Source of the DNA: Glandiceps talaboti
Taxonomy: Eukaryota; Hemichordata; Enteropneusta; Spengelidae
DNA length: 64,000 bases
Direction of reading: 5' to 3'
Assembly (NCBI RefSeq): GCF_964340395.1
Contig: NC_135556.1
Location: 20,753,723 to 20,817,722, forward strand
The notes under the pieces are model-generated. The model searched no databases and was not told where the DNA came from. It saw only the letters and a program-made list of their open reading frames with translations. Of the stretch, positions 1 to 13,843 are shown piece by piece; the stretch's first letter is position 1, and each line of letters begins with the position of its first letter. The position numbers were made by a program, and so were the translations under genes.

Positions 1-3000
1 TCTACTATTTTTATTAAAAATGTCATATTAAGAAGATTAAAATTTGGGCAAGGAAATCAGCGGGCATTGAAAAAGTTGGCCCAGTACAAATGAATGGTCC
101 CATTGATTCTAATGGGTCCGATGACAAACATACCACTAATTGCCGAGAGAACAGGACATTCAAACATTGGGGTTTATAAATACCTATAAGCACGATCTTG
201 TTAGCTAAATATAGCTGGCCTAACAACTAGAAGTATTTGAACCTTGATAATAAATCATTACATTAGCCAATGCAATATATATGCTAATTACCTAAATCAA
301 TGTCATGACATGCATAAAGGTATGCATTGATAATTAAATTAAAAATAACAAGTATAATCACCATATTGTTTTATGTATAGTACATAAAATAGCTATTGTT
401 TGCAATCTGTGTTCATTTCATTGTCAGTCCCATTTAGTTTAAAATAATTATCTAAGAGTAACACTTCCACACATGGAATATTCTTTCACCATGCACATAT
501 ACTCTAAAAGTCATTTCTTTATGTGTTATGGTGTTACATTTTTTTTTTTGAAACTGAAGATGGAATTTTGTTTTTGTACACCAAAGAATGTGACTGCATA
601 ACACCAGTCATTGTTCTAACATCTCTTAAAATTCCTTGATCATTATACTATTGAACATTGTTCTGACAAAAAACAAAAGGCAAAATAAGTTTTACTAAAC
701 ACATGTACATTTTTGTCACCACCCTTATTTCCCCTCTGGTTCTTAAAATTTCATAGCCAACTATTACAGGACATTTAATTTTAAATGTAACATACTGTGA
801 AATAAGGACAGCCTATTCTTCAGGCTAGTGTATATAAGATAAGAAAAGATAAGATAACGCTTTATTACAACCATACAGAAAATTGACAATTCTATTTGGG
901 TATATTAAGTGTAATAAAGATATTAAAGAACGCCACATTGCAATAGGCAAATGTTATAAGTATATAAGTCAAACAATTTTCTTGATCAAAGATTTTTACA
1001 TGATTTTAGATACATACAGAGAGCCATTATAATCTCTTTTTAGTTTTGATTGCATTATAAATTCAAATTGCTCTTTCTTATCTATGCTATTGAATTCTGA
1101 ATTTATATTATAAATTACACTAAATAATTTATCTCTTTGCTAAATATAGTTTGTAATTTATCAAATGATGTTCTTCGTCTTCTACTGTATTACAATTTGT
1201 ACATAGTCTATTCTCAATTAGAGTTTTGGATTGTGTGTGGTATCCCTTCTCAATTGTAAAGACTATGACAGCTTATCCTGAATTATTGTGCCATTGTTTT
1301 GATGTGTTGTCTATTATTGATATATGTATTGCTAACCTAATATGTTTAATAACAAGGTGAAAGGTTGAAGTCAGAATTTTTGGACTCCATTCGAGTTGAG
1401 TTTTGTTGAGACCATCATATTTCCTTGTATGTTATGTGTATTGTTGATATTTGTTTATTCATTATCTATAGGTTTCTAGGAGACACATGAAAACTAACAT
1501 GGTTATGAAATCCTTTCAATGATTACAGGAGATTTAATTAAGTTATCACTAACCGTTGATTTGTTTTATCGACATTTGATTTCTATCATGTAGTTCAGCA
1601 TTTTTGCTTGTGAGGTAATTGTTTTGTATTACTCAGCATTTGATTTAGCTTTATCAGACCTATTCAATGCAATATACGAATTTCATTAAAGTTGTACAAG
1701 CTTCTCAGTTTACAGGCTTTTTTTTTTTTATTTCAGATGAAAATACACATTCATAATTAATGTTACTATTTATACATGTCTTTTTGTTGTTCCCCAGTGT
1801 TGTTAGCATAATTGATAAGACATACCGGGTATTAATAGGGGAATTCTTGGGCATTCAACATGCAATAAAAAAATCACCTCTAAAAACAACTTGTTCCCCT
1901 ATCATAAAGGAACAAAAGTGAAATTCATCACACAGAATACGTCCTAAACTAAGTTTGATCATATCATATGATCAGAGTGTAATTGTTTATATATACAGGG
2001 GTGTCTCATCATTGAGTTTATTTCAAAAATCGCAGTTGTGTCTATTCCTTTCACGCTGGTCCTGTGAATTTCATTGCAAGTGGTTATTTAGAATTCAGTT
2101 TGTGTGATGTCTGGAGTTTTAGTGAAGGAAAGTGTTTTGTATGTTGGGTTGTGAGGTGAAACGAACACTGTGTAGGTCAACATACCCTTGCTCCTAAAGG
2201 TAATTCAGTACTCCAGTCTCACACCCACCCACCCACCCACTGTACTTTACACAATTCTATTGAACACATCTTGGCAAGTCTCACAGAATTGTTGAACTTT
2301 TCGGGGTGTGGTAGCTGTTTTTTAAAGACACCAAGCAATGCTATCCTGACAGTGACAACACATGAATACAGTGACCTTGTTTTTGTGTACGGTCTATGGT
2401 TAACCCACTGTGCTCCATTCATAAATACACACATCCCTATAATAGTACATGATGCTATTGTTGTAGCTAATACATTTGTGTATGGGAGTATCCCTTACAT
2501 TCTAAATGACTGGTTGGTATGTTTTTATTCTCATAACAAATGTATTTGCAAGTTCTCTTTTATCAACCAGAATAATACATAGCCACACATATTTCTATAC
2601 TGACTTGTGTTAATGTATTAGCTGGTGACTCATAGTAACCTTAGATTAATGTGAACACATGGAACATTGATACAATATGCACCAATTATACTATATAACT
2701 CTAAAATTGGATAAATTTGTTCTCGGGTATCAACAATTATAAACGTGAAATCATACTTCATTTCTAATTTTTCACATCATGATGTTGTCAAATAAATTAT
2801 TCCATGGATAATTTATACACCTTCCTGTGTTGGCCCCTTTTTGACACTTTTTTTTGCTGTCTCATGTGAGAGTAGTCTGCAGACAAAGGTCGCAAGTTCA
2901 CACACATCATAACGTTGCCAGTGGGGGCGCTGTTTTATAATGCTAGCATTTTAATGCATGCATACTTCTCAGACAACACTTTCACTTCCTTGTATTGAGT

Positions 3001-3600
3001 GACGGTTACATACACAGTCTGCTGTCAAACTACACATGCGTATGTTGAAGAAAGTAGAGTTGGAGATTAAGTGTTTGTTTTGTCGGTTTTCAGGCCCTTA
3101 AATTACTTGTCTCCATCGACCTACACTGTTACAGGCAGTCGTCTTTTTCTCCCATCGACCTACCTGATTACAGATCAAAATTGTCAATATACATGTACAG
3201 GGCAAAATAACACTGCTGTGAATGGGTTATACTATAATGTCACATTTTTATCAAATTATGTTATTGGATCATTTGCCAACTTAAAAAGTTACAGGTTGTT
3301 TTCTTATCATGGGTCTCCATCAACCTGTAATTATACTAATAATTAGATCAAGTGAATACACTAGACAGACTGCCATGACATAAACAGTTGGTAGAGCTTC
3401 AATTTGTATATTCAAATCAGACAATAATAATAATGGCAAATTAGGTTACTGTGTAAATGCCCTCGCCTCCTCCCTACCCCCAACCCCAGGAACTACCATG
3501 GCATAATTACAGGTTGCAATAACTATATATATTATAATAACACTTTGCTGATATATACTATATGAATGGAGTTTATAATGTGTGATGTACAAAAGAACAC
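1..3600. other. Non-genic AT-rich stretch
   Basis: I see no convincing gene here. Open frames are short, lack codon structure and have no paired splice sites. A plus frame at 3071-3346 is open only because of a loosely repeated motif (CATCGACCTAC at about 3115 and 3154, with a CATCAACCTG variant near 3318). The start (about 40-130) resembles 7075-7165, so both may belong to one old dispersed repeat. Runs of T occur near 541 and 1720. Confidence 0.6.
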
Positions 3601-3685
3601 CTTCAAAAATTTCTCCATAGGCTTTAATCAAGGCCTGGTAGAAGGAGTCTGTCTGTCTTTGTATGATGTTATAAGCTGCCATCCA
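3601..3685 (-). CDS. Putative internal exon, unidentified gene
   Basis: On the minus strand, a pyrimidine-rich acceptor ending CTTAG leads into 28 open codons starting WMAAYNIIQRQTDSFYQALI and ending KAYGEIFE. A GTGTTC donor follows. The composition looks like a real protein and not intron noise. I do not recognise the family. It is on the same strand as, and downstream of, DIS3, so it may belong to the next gene. It is not in phase with the other candidate exon at 4933-5055, so at least one exon between them is missing or the two are unrelated. Confidence 0.35.
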
Positions 3686-4069
3686 CTAAGCAGGAGTGCC
3701 TAGGAGGTGTTCACTGATAATATTGATAATTAAACCATACTTGCTGTTATAGGCTTATGAAATCACAACCAGATTGTTTTAAAGAATGATTTATTTCATG
3801 AATTTCCTGTGATACTATAGAGGCCATTATAATTGCTATGGTGTTCATCACCACGTATCGATTGTCCTACTAAAATTGAGATTTTTAGACCAACTCGATG
3901 GGTAATGTGAAACAAGTACGGCAAGATTGGATGTGCAGGTAGTGGCAATGTAATATAACACAGTACAACATGGTGTGATTTTTTTTAAATGTATACTACA
4001 CATCACCTTCAGAAATATCACAAGCTGAGCTGAAATTCTATAGAACAGCTGTACATGCACTTGAAACAT

Positions 4070-4150
4070 GAATGTATGCAACCTTTGTCTTGTTGATAGG
4101 AAACCCATAAGGAGGTGATACAAGCACTCAGAAATGAGAAAACCTGTTGA
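4070..4150 (+). other. Weak plus-strand terminal-exon candidate
   Basis: A pyrimidine-rich stretch ends in GATAG near 4100. It is followed by an open plus frame reading ETHKEVIQALRNEKTC and then a stop at about 4150. Seventeen codons are too few to separate a real last exon from chance, and no partner exon was found on this strand. The rest of 3686-4932 shows nothing else that I can support. Confidence 0.12.
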
Positions 4151-4932
4151 AATTTACAACAACATTGCTTTTGTCATGTTACACCACTGCACACCAACAT
4201 CACATCATAGACAAACATTTGGTGTATTGAATTTCTAGCTGTCACCTGACAGTATTATCAATGGTGGGTGGGTATGACTAGTAGAAGTCAGTAACCTTTG
4301 CTAGACTAAGCACACATACGGGATAATAATTATACAGACAGAGATAACATAAAGGTCAGTAACCATAGAAACAAGGAGGACACAAAAGTTACTAAAAAAT
4401 AGATGACACAAAAATAAAACCATTGAAATAGGGATGACATTGACACTGATGGAAACTATGATTATCCCAAAACTGAAATCAAATGAAACTGATTTATATC
4501 AAGATACATAATTCAACAAGTTTTATAATTTTAAAAGTTTTTTAGATTTTTTTTTACAATTTTAAAAGTTTTTATTTTTCCACTTAATTTTACGAGTTTT
4601 GTGGCGTGCACACGTAGCATTTTTGCTTAAGTTCAAAAACCTCAGTATAAGAAAGGGAAAGGTCATTGACAGGTAACTTGCATGTATTTCCATATAGACT
4701 GTACCATAACTTTGTTTGGCTGGGGTTCTTAGGTACATTTTACCTAGTAGTTCTTTAATGGCACCAGCTTTAGCATTAACACTGATCTATGAACATGTAG
4801 ACTGATGTTAAAATCATCACAAATGGTAGTCTGGGATTACCTTTAGCTTTTCCTGGTAGATGTCTCCTGGTAATACACTACCAAGTTTTCAACAATGAGT
4901 TTTTCAGAGCTGAAGTCTGGCAAGGGACTTAC

Positions 4933-5055
4933 CAGACTGTAAAACACAGGCGATGCTCCACACGTTCTGCTTTATCCTTGGGGCTATAGCCAAACATGTG
5001 CTGTGCTGCTAACGATTTGACAGACTTGTATCGGGTTGCTAGGGATTTGTGCTTC
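4933..5055 (-). CDS. Putative internal exon, unidentified gene
   Basis: Minus-strand exon candidate of 123 bases. The acceptor is CAGACAG and the donor is GTAAGTCC, an excellent match to consensus. The frame has one leading base, then 40 codons starting KHKSLATRYKSVKSLAAQHM and continuing FGYSPKDKAERVEHRLCFTV, and ends in phase 2. Lys, Arg, Ala and Ser are well mixed and there are no stops, which fits coding sequence. I do not recognise the protein. It lies about 10.7 kb downstream of the last DIS3 exon I could find, so it more probably belongs to a separate minus-strand gene than to DIS3. Confidence 0.45.
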
Positions 5056-5604
5056 CTGTCTGAGAGGTCAACAGTTTTATGAACAAACAAATAAATCATT
5101 GACGCACTGTTGAAATAATAAATGTCTCAACAGATAGTCTCAAGGCTGGAATATAACATCCCCTCACCTCCCCCTCCCTCCCCAACCTCTTGTAGAAAAG
5201 GCAGATTACGAATTCCTCCACAGGCCTTCAGAGAGAAGAGAAATTAACTGTATTTCTATACTTCTTGGCCTTGGATTATGTACCTTTAAGCATGTGATTT
5301 AGAGTCAACTAAAATATATCGTGCTATTATCCCATATAACAACAATATATGGTTTCATAATAGACATTTATCACCATTCCACAATTGTTTTCCAAGGACT
5401 AAAGATCTTTGACATATTTTTATCTTTTCATTGTAATATTTTAGTGGTGGTAATATTATTTTATTCCATCACTGTGTTCCTTTATGAGTCTGTAATCTAT
5501 ATAGTCTGTAAGATATGACTTGTTGTGCTATGTCTTTACATGTAATCAGCCAGTACAGCAACTATAGCATGTTAAGAGAAGACTGATTTTGGGCTGAACA
5601 ATAG

Positions 5605-5980
5605 CCCTGTCCATATCTGATCCGGATCCATTCTGAATTAGACTGATCCAGATCACTTTAATCCACATCGAATCCACTTTCCGTCAACAATAAAATATTT
5701 GAAAGATGGATTCAATTTGAATTACATTAGAGTACCTGTCTACACATTACCAGATTCGATTCAAATTACTTATTATCAAACTAATTCACTGGAGTATGTG
5801 CCTGTCCACACCAGGCCTAACTGATCGCGATCTGATTCGAATTACTTTGATCCGGATCAAAACCACCACCCAGAGTAGGCTTCGATCTGGATCAGTTAAT
5901 TCGTATTATATACACATTAACTACAATTATGGACATGTAAATCAAATTGGATCTGGATCAGATTTTGTAGTATGGACAGA
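5605..5980. mobile_element. Inverted-repeat element rich in GATCCGGATC-type palindromes
   Basis: The left end (CTGTCCATATCTGATCCGG, from about 5607) is matched in inverted orientation by the right end near 5950-5980 (TGGATCTGGATCAG, then TATGGACAG). Related modules with CCTGTCCACACC and GATTCGAATTACTTTGATCC recur inside at about 5740-5790 and 5802-5870. No protein is encoded. The structure is that of a non-autonomous DNA transposon, or nested copies of one. Superfamily is not assigned. Confidence 0.5.
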
Positions 5981-7322
5981 CTTACTGTCACCATATCTTA
6001 GAGTCTATACTCTATATTATCTTACTTCAGTGTACCCCAAGGGACATGTCATAGTGTTAACATTATATCTCTGGTATCATTATACTCTCAAAACTTAGTG
6101 TTGGTTTTTTACATGACAATACTTGTTATTGTTATTGGGTAAAATATTAATATCAAATGATGTCACCTTTCAAACTCATTCTAGCTGTCCTAAGATGTAA
6201 TATTATTTAAAGTAAATGTCAAAAAGTTTTTGTGAAAAAATATATTTATTTTAATTTTACTGATATCTTTGATTAGCTATAATCAAGACACTTGGTGGCC
6301 AAACTCTTCAATGAGTACAAGATTTCCAACTGAGTGTGTTTTGAATGAGGACATGGTCACTGCTTGTCCTGAGACTGCATACCCGAGTTGTACACCTATG
6401 GGTGATAGAGGAACTGTGGTCAACAGCACAATGGCAGATCTGGTGCAAACAAATCTGACTATACTGTTTCAAAGAAGATATTCGTATATTAAACCCCCTG
6501 GAAAATTGAACATAGATGGTGCCGTTTAGGAAGTATTAAAAAATGCCTGGGTTAATCTTTGCATAACTTCCTACACATATGGACCACTTGGTAACAGACT
6601 ACATCTATCATCACAAACATCATGTGGGTTGGCTTCCTGTGTTCGTAATCTGTACATCAGTTTATTCCATTCAAAGCCTTACTGTAAAGGTACACACTGT
6701 GCTCACGGTAGGATGACATCATATGAAGATGTCAGAGGACAGACTGATACTTGTATACATGTACATCCTGGGGAGGGCAGCAGGGGTCAGGGGGTCAACA
6801 TACTGATACAATGATGTAACCATACCTCCTCCTTGAGTCAGAATATGACTCATCTAACCGAAACCTTCTGATATGACAGAATAAATAAATCTCTGTTTTT
6901 GTAGTTTCATATTTCAATCATGTGCTGACTTTGTAGTCAAAATAAATAGTATTGTATGTGGCCTGACCAATATGAAGACTGTAGCCCCCAAAAACTACAT
7001 TTTTCAAGGCCTACATCAGATTATGATTAAATTCTACTTAGTATGTAAAAATGACCACATTCAGATCAGGGATTAAAATTTAGGTGTGTCCAACACTTGT
7101 TTGGCAGAGCTATTGAAATAGTTGGTCCAGAACAAAAGAACAATCTGTATGGCCCTAGTGATAAAATAACACTTATGGAAGTGAGGAATCCCTGGCCTTA
7201 ATTGGTGTCAAATTAAAGGTCATATCACTAGTTCATTCATATATCAATGAATGTATACTCACAACATACAGTGATCTTAGTTGACAATTGGACTATTATT
7301 ACAAACACTACCAGTATAGCAT

Positions 7323-7346
7323 GGGGGGGGGGGGGGGGGGGGGGGG
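7323..7346. repeat. Poly-G tract
   Basis: About 24 consecutive G residues on the plus strand, just before the tetranucleotide array. Similar G or C runs recur through the window (about 17257-17277, 20237-20250, 25362-25382, 25494-25505, 27811-27824, 28680-28692), a notable habit of this genome. Confidence 0.9.
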
Positions 7347-7374
7347 CTATTTTTAAAACTCTGGGACAATTTGC

Positions 7375-7531
7375 CATACATACATACATACATACATACA
7401 TACATACATACATACATACATACATACCGGTACATACATACCGGTACATACATACATACATACATACATACATACATACATACATACATACATAATACAT
7501 ACATACATACATACATTATACATACATACAT
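7375..7531. repeat. (TACA)n tetranucleotide microsatellite
   Basis: About 155 bases of TACA/CATA repeats, interrupted twice by ACCGGTAC and later by AATACAT-type slips. The open frames running through it (MYVCMYVC and HTYIHTYI patterns) are artefacts of the repeat. Confidence 0.95.
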
Positions 7532-8809
7532 ATGTACATACAATGTATATGGCATTGACATTCAACAAACTCCTTTTGAAATTATGACAGTAAAACAACA
7601 TACCATATTTGCAGTGACAAAATCAGACTGAAAAAAAAACCTTGTTCTCAAAAGAGCACCGACAATTTCAGTTTTGAAATTTACTGACCAAATATAGCAT
7701 AATTGCATGATTCATTGAAAATAATGGACCCAGTGTAATTCCGTCTTCAAGTTTACAACAAAAAGTGAAGGAGAAAAAGGATGTAGACACTTGACAGCCA
7801 TGCCAGCTGGGCTTTCACAGCATCTGCAGGCTTTATCAGACTCTATTTGACAGTAATGCACAGTTTGTACTATACTAATCAGTATGTATTATATAAAGGC
7901 CTGTTATTACTTAACCAACAGAGTGACAGCCTTGTTAATAATGACTATACATCAAAATAGAGATTCAGGGGGAAATTTTGTACATATCAAATTTTTATTT
8001 CATCAACCTTTGCAATTATCTGTATTCTATTCATAAAATGATGTTTCCTTTTATGCAAGAAATGCGACACTGACGATAATTACTTTTTTTATCTATACAT
8101 TCTAGTTTCCTATTTATAGAAATACACTGACAGTGCAGGACGTTAGCTTGAATGGATATTAATTAGAAACCCATAGACACAATTGCAGCATCTTGACTTG
8201 TCGAAAAACTGGAGCCACTTGAAAGTCTGGGTTGATAGCTTTACTGCAGGCATGACAAAGATAGTACTATGCGAAGACCAGACACAACATCAATAACCAG
8301 TGATTACAAGTCATAGGGTCAAATGCTTGTATTCAGTAATGCTTCCTGTCTACCCTGCCTTACTGCATAATGTCCACTTCCCAAATCTACCAACATTCCA
8401 TTCTGTATTTCCTGCATTTAACTGCTTAATCATTTCACTGCTATCAAATTAATTACAGTAAAATTCATCATCTTAATTAAAGTCTGATTATATGTTAATT
8501 ATACAAACATGAAACGGATACTGTCTATTTTATCGGTGTATTCCCAGCAGATGGTTTGTGTAACACAAATCACTGCCTGTGATACAGTGATAGTCCACTT
8601 CAAGTATTAGGAAATCTCAGTTGAAATTAGTCTAGGGGTTTAATCTGTGACTTTGAATCTCACAATTTCTCTTCATCCCAATGCAAGAAAATTTTAGAAG
8701 CCATGACTAGCCTCTAGACTAGGTTGAAATATATTCACGTAGTAACCAAAAATAATAACACATTCCAGTTTTACAAAAAAACAAAACATGCACAAATGCA
8801 AGTGTGGTG

Positions 8810-8990
8810 TACTTGGGATATATTTGCACAAGTGCTTGCAGTGTTCTCTGCAGTAGTACTTTCTGGAGCATAGTGAGTGAAAGTGCTGCAGAAAACACGG
8901 CAAACACGAACACAATACCCCGAGTACCCACACTGGCACTCACACAGCATGGGGTTTTGCATATGTTTATCCAATTTTGCTTTTTATTTC
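8810..8990. mobile_element. Hairpin dispersed repeat, copy A
   Basis: This copy contains GTGTTCTCTGCAG, then about 30 bases, then the inverted CTGCAGAAAACAC. It begins with a GGGATATATTTGCAC motif and ends after AGCATGGGGTTTTGC. Related copies lie near 23800-23945 and 29862-30005. It has no coding capacity. It is best read as a short palindromic MITE-like family. Confidence 0.6.
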
Positions 8991-11254
8991 ACTTTGTTCT
9001 TAAATGATATTATATTATTCACGACTCTCTTTAGCAGTGCCTCTCTTTAGCAGTGCGTGATGTCCTACCTTGCATTTAACATGAACTATTGTGTGTGTGT
9101 GCATATCAACACAATTACATTTACTACTTCATTTTTATAACAACGTTATGCATTCCGCATTTTAGAACAAAATAGTCAATAATTGCCTGAATCACATGTT
9201 AATCCAGTTTATTAAACTGACGGTCAACTCATGAAATATGCTGTTACCATGACAACGTGTAATCCAGCAGACACTATTCAAGGCTATAGAAATGCATTAG
9301 ATGATCATGCTGTTTGTCTTCACTATTACTTTAAAAAAAGCTTCTTAAAGATGCGGAAAGGCAAGCTGAGTTATCATGTTATTACTGAAGTTGATTACAT
9401 GTGTGCGTGTCTTATTTCACCAAAATAGGCCTTCATCTAATGTATTACTGCTTAGCAAGGATTCTTTTATAAGAAAATGCTGAGCATGGGTACAGTGTTT
9501 AATAAAAATGCAGTGTTGGCCAGTATGAGTTCTGAGTGACTAATCAAGGAATTTTTAGTTTCAGAGAGCTACATGTATGATGTATATACTTGACATGATT
9601 TAAATTAATAGACATTTCAGAATAAACAGTGCCCTCTATGGCACATCATTGACATAAAAACAGGTAATGAGTTCCTGATTAATGATGCGCCATAAATATT
9701 TATTTTATTAGAAATTAGGGGAAAGAAGTTGCATGGAGGTACATTGTTTAACAAATGGGGGAATACAAACAGTGACTACTTTGTGTGTGAGATATATAGT
9801 TTTGTCCAGAAGGCCAAGGGGAATTTTTACATGATACTAAAGACTATTGAGAGATCATTGTAATGAAAGTATTATATTATAGAACTTAGAAGACTCAGAT
9901 TCAGAAACATGTTATTCGTTACACTTGGGGGTTATTCTATTACTCACTGTCAACATTTATTAGCAATATACTATTTTTCACTGAGGTTGAATTTATTTTA
10001 GTATGACTGACATATAGAAAGACTGTTGACTTTTTATTCATTGAGTCTGTCAGACATATACATTGTACAACCTAGCCATTACACAGGAGCTCCCCCCCCC
10101 CACCCCTCATCACACACTTTAAATTACTTTGAAAATGAACTCCCTGATATTTTTATGTCTTTGTAAACCTTTAGAGGTGCTATGTTCAGACACTTACATG
10201 AAGAAGTATTACTCATCAACAACAATAAAAGTAATCGCCTACTTGCAGTAATGGTACAACACACAAAAGCCATCTATAATAAGTGTATCCATCAATTTGA
10301 TCAAATACAATTATGAAACATAAAACAATATGTCGTCTGGCTCAACAATCTTATTTTAATAGCACTACATTTGAACCACATGATAAAATGTAGCACTATT
10401 GGTAAGATTTTTGCTTGCAGCAGAACACTACAACCAATGAGATTGTCTCAATCTGATATCCCTCATGAATATTCATCAACCATTTTTAGTAAGTACTTAT
10501 TCAATGGTGAATAATGACAGAGCACTCTGATTATTTTGGTTTTGTCAGCGGCAAAATATTCTACTGATCTATGAAAAATGAGTATTTGAATATATGAATT
10601 TATCAATGTCTAGCCTGGTGACTAAAGACTGCTATTAAACAATCTTGAATGGACATTTAATTAATTTGTCATTCCATTTTTGAAATATGACTTCTTTAAC
10701 TTTAGCTGACTTTATAAGTAGGTATTCCATAAGTCTATCTCTCACCACTGTAATGTATTACAGTCCATATATCAATCTATTTCTTGATTTTAATGTTGAA
10801 TTAATTTTGTACATTGTTTGACAACTGCAATTATGTTTGCAAAATCTGCAATTAATTAAGATTTAGTTATTTTGTATCATAAATTTTGCCTGAAAGCATG
10901 TAGGGAGACATCTTGTTTAAAAGGGACATCTTGGTTATAATTTCTAATGATTAGGGAGTGATATCAGACAGTGATATCAGACAGTTTTAATTTTTTAAGA
11001 TGGATAACTTCGACTAGTTGGTACACCTATTTTGTTGGGGAATTGTTGATTGGTTGATAACACCTGTTTTGCTGGGAAGTTTTTGATTAGTTGGTCACCT
11101 GTTTTCCTGGGAAGTTTGGTGCAGCTGTTTGGGAAAAGCCAATCATGGAATATTAACCATCACAGAGGAACCAATGAAATTGAAATACATGGCAATAATG
11201 CATTGGTTTGAAGACATGGATACATACACTTTAACAATTTTCATGGGCTAATAA

Positions 11255-11625
11255 TAAATATTAAGAATATTAGTTTTTATATAGCACTTTTCCACACTGT
11301 GCTCAAGATGTTTTACAATTATTACTCCTGATGCAGGCTTATAACTACGATGACCCTTTACATGCCCCCAACTCCCTGGGGAGCATACAATCCATTACAG
11401 CCTCTGTAAGTGCATAGGATTAAAGCATTCACATTGTAATTTCTATCCTACCAGGTTCCCAATTATACAGCTGAGTTGACTGTGGCACAATTGTGGTTCA
11501 AATCTAAGCCAAGGACTTTAGACATTATCAGAAAGAACTGTGGCAAGGCTTGACAGAGGATTTGCAGGTTTCAAGTTGTTTAACCATGATGACTCATACA
11601 TAATTATAAAGGAAATAAATTATAG
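11255..11625 (-). mobile_element. tRNA-derived SINE-like element, copy 1
   Basis: This copy shares an ordered set of motifs with 24545-24845 and 25433-25810: a GCATAGGATTAAAGCATTC-type block, TCCTACCAGGT, CCCAATTATACAGCTG and a degenerate tRNA-like end at the high-coordinate side. Read on the minus strand, that end resembles a Pol III head (ATGGTTAAAC, then TTGAAACCTGC). This copy is the most degraded at its head. Confidence 0.55.
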
Positions 11626-11905
11626 ACATTGCCATATCTCTGTCATTACACTGTAATTTCATTCAATCTGGAAAAAAGTCATTAAAATAATGAGAGTAAA
11701 AGGTCAAAATCATTTATAATTCAGAAGTGGTATCACTGCATGGTATTTGATTTCTAAGCCTTGAAGTAAAGGTGTGGACACATGGAAAAGATGGAGGATC
11801 TGGCATCTTGTTTCGCTAGTAAAAACACATATGCAAACAGAGGATTAATAGAGCATAGAGGCATGTAGAGCTTTAAGTTTGTTATGGGTGAGGAGTAGGA
11901 GCAAT

Positions 11906-11941
11906 CATAGACCCTACACAAAATTTGGTGTAGGGTCTATG
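11906..11941. repeat. Perfect 14-bp stem hairpin
   Basis: CATAGACCCTACAC is followed by an 8-base loop and then GTGTAGGGTCTATG, a perfect inverted repeat. A close relative sits at 25691-25726 inside a SINE copy, so this is a recurrent mobile or structural unit and not chance. Confidence 0.7.
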
Positions 11942-13566
11942 GTGCAATGAACTCTGCAAAATTTCACACTTCCTATCATGAATTCTTACTAAGACACACT
12001 CATATGTGCTATACTCTATCCACACAAAATTCATTTGAATGAATTTTTCACTTTTTTGTTTGAAAACCCCAACAGTATATTCTCCAGTAGTTTTTACAGA
12101 ACTATTTTTTTTTTCTAAAATACAAAATGACCTAAATAGGTGTGCACATAAATGGTATAAATTCATACTTCTACACCTTATCAGCATAATACATCTTTTA
12201 ATACTCTTGGTTCATAAATTTGTAACAATATATTGATCACAGCAGCTGTGACACACAAAACATGTATATATTATTCTATAGTAACAAAACAGCAGCAGGT
12301 ACATGTACACTATGTGAAGGGATAAATGTACCACTAACAAAACCTTGGAAAGTGGAATATCAACTCTGTCATTAATTTGAAATGTTGTTTTTCTTTCATC
12401 AAAAGATCACACATACAGATATCTGTTGAACATAAAATGAATGGGTAACATGTGTAAGGTTGGATTCTTCAACGACCTTCCTTCTGTCTCAAGGTGAAAG
12501 GTCATCAGAGGTCATCTGGGGGTGTGACAATGGCAATTAGGTTTCATATGCACAGAGTGTAGTTTCTAATTTATGTGGGAATTGGACTGGTCATAAAACA
12601 ATACAAAATTAAGCATTCAGTTTTTATAGACTTGTTGACCATTTCATGATGGGAGGTAACTTTCAACAAGTCAGCGACACTGTCCTCAATTTGGGTAATG
12701 TCTATATTTGAGACTGCATTGTGTTCTGTCGGTACGACAGAGTTGCATCAAATTTCAGTTAGTGGAGTACAATGGATACCAAATTTCATGAAATCTACCA
12801 CCAACAAAATCGCGGACACTCTGATTGAAAAGCTAGCAATAATTGAAATGTATGAAATATTGATTTACACAAAAAGAAAAGTTTAGTTATTGTACATATA
12901 TATACATATATGGATATTTTGGGCAACTATGTACACAAGGAGTAACCCCAAAACAGAAACCATGCAGGCTAGTTAATTTAACATACGTGTAACTGAACCA
13001 GCAAAAAATATTACAATTGTTATTTTAAAAAATGTAATCACCCTCTGTCATTCACGAGTAAAACAAGGCTAACCACGCATTATAATACAACTATTCTTGT
13101 AATTGTTATTCTATTATTAACCTCTTTGCTGCCAGGAATTTTCTCATCACTACAATTTGACCAAAATTTCTTGTTTTTGAGCAAATTTTTGGCAAATCTC
13201 ACATCAATTTTGGATGTCACATGAACTGTACAAATAATCTCCTTTTGTAGATCAATGTCAAAATGTTTATCAAAACTCAAATTATTTTTGAAAAGGAGCC
13301 ATACAAATATTTCTCTTTCTAAATCAAATGTCAAATTTCAGTTCAAAAGTGACTTATCTTGAAAGAAATGTTTCTAAATGATGCAATCTAAAGATGACTT
13401 TGAGTTCTTGATACTAGATTTAATATTAGTGAAGGGACTAAAAGTACTCAACACTATACTTGAAATTTGTTGACTATCCACAAGAACATGACAGACCAAC
13501 CAAACTATGTAAAGAACATTGCCAATAAAAAATGACCTTTACACTTACTTTTGTCTGAGTGAATCA

Positions 13567-13843
<277 letters not shown>

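Noticed and set aside
5165-5245. Short minus-strand exon reading ACGGIRNLPFLQE
   Set aside because: The acceptor is good but the donor (GTTGGGG) is poor and 13 codons are too few to judge.
6269-6529. 86-codon plus-strand frame, with an open minus frame opposite
   Set aside because: No recognisable domain, no supported splice partners, and open on both strands, which suggests compositional chance or an old repeat.
7237-7631. Frames rich in MYVC and HTYI
   Set aside because: Tetranucleotide repeat artefacts with no splice or domain evidence.
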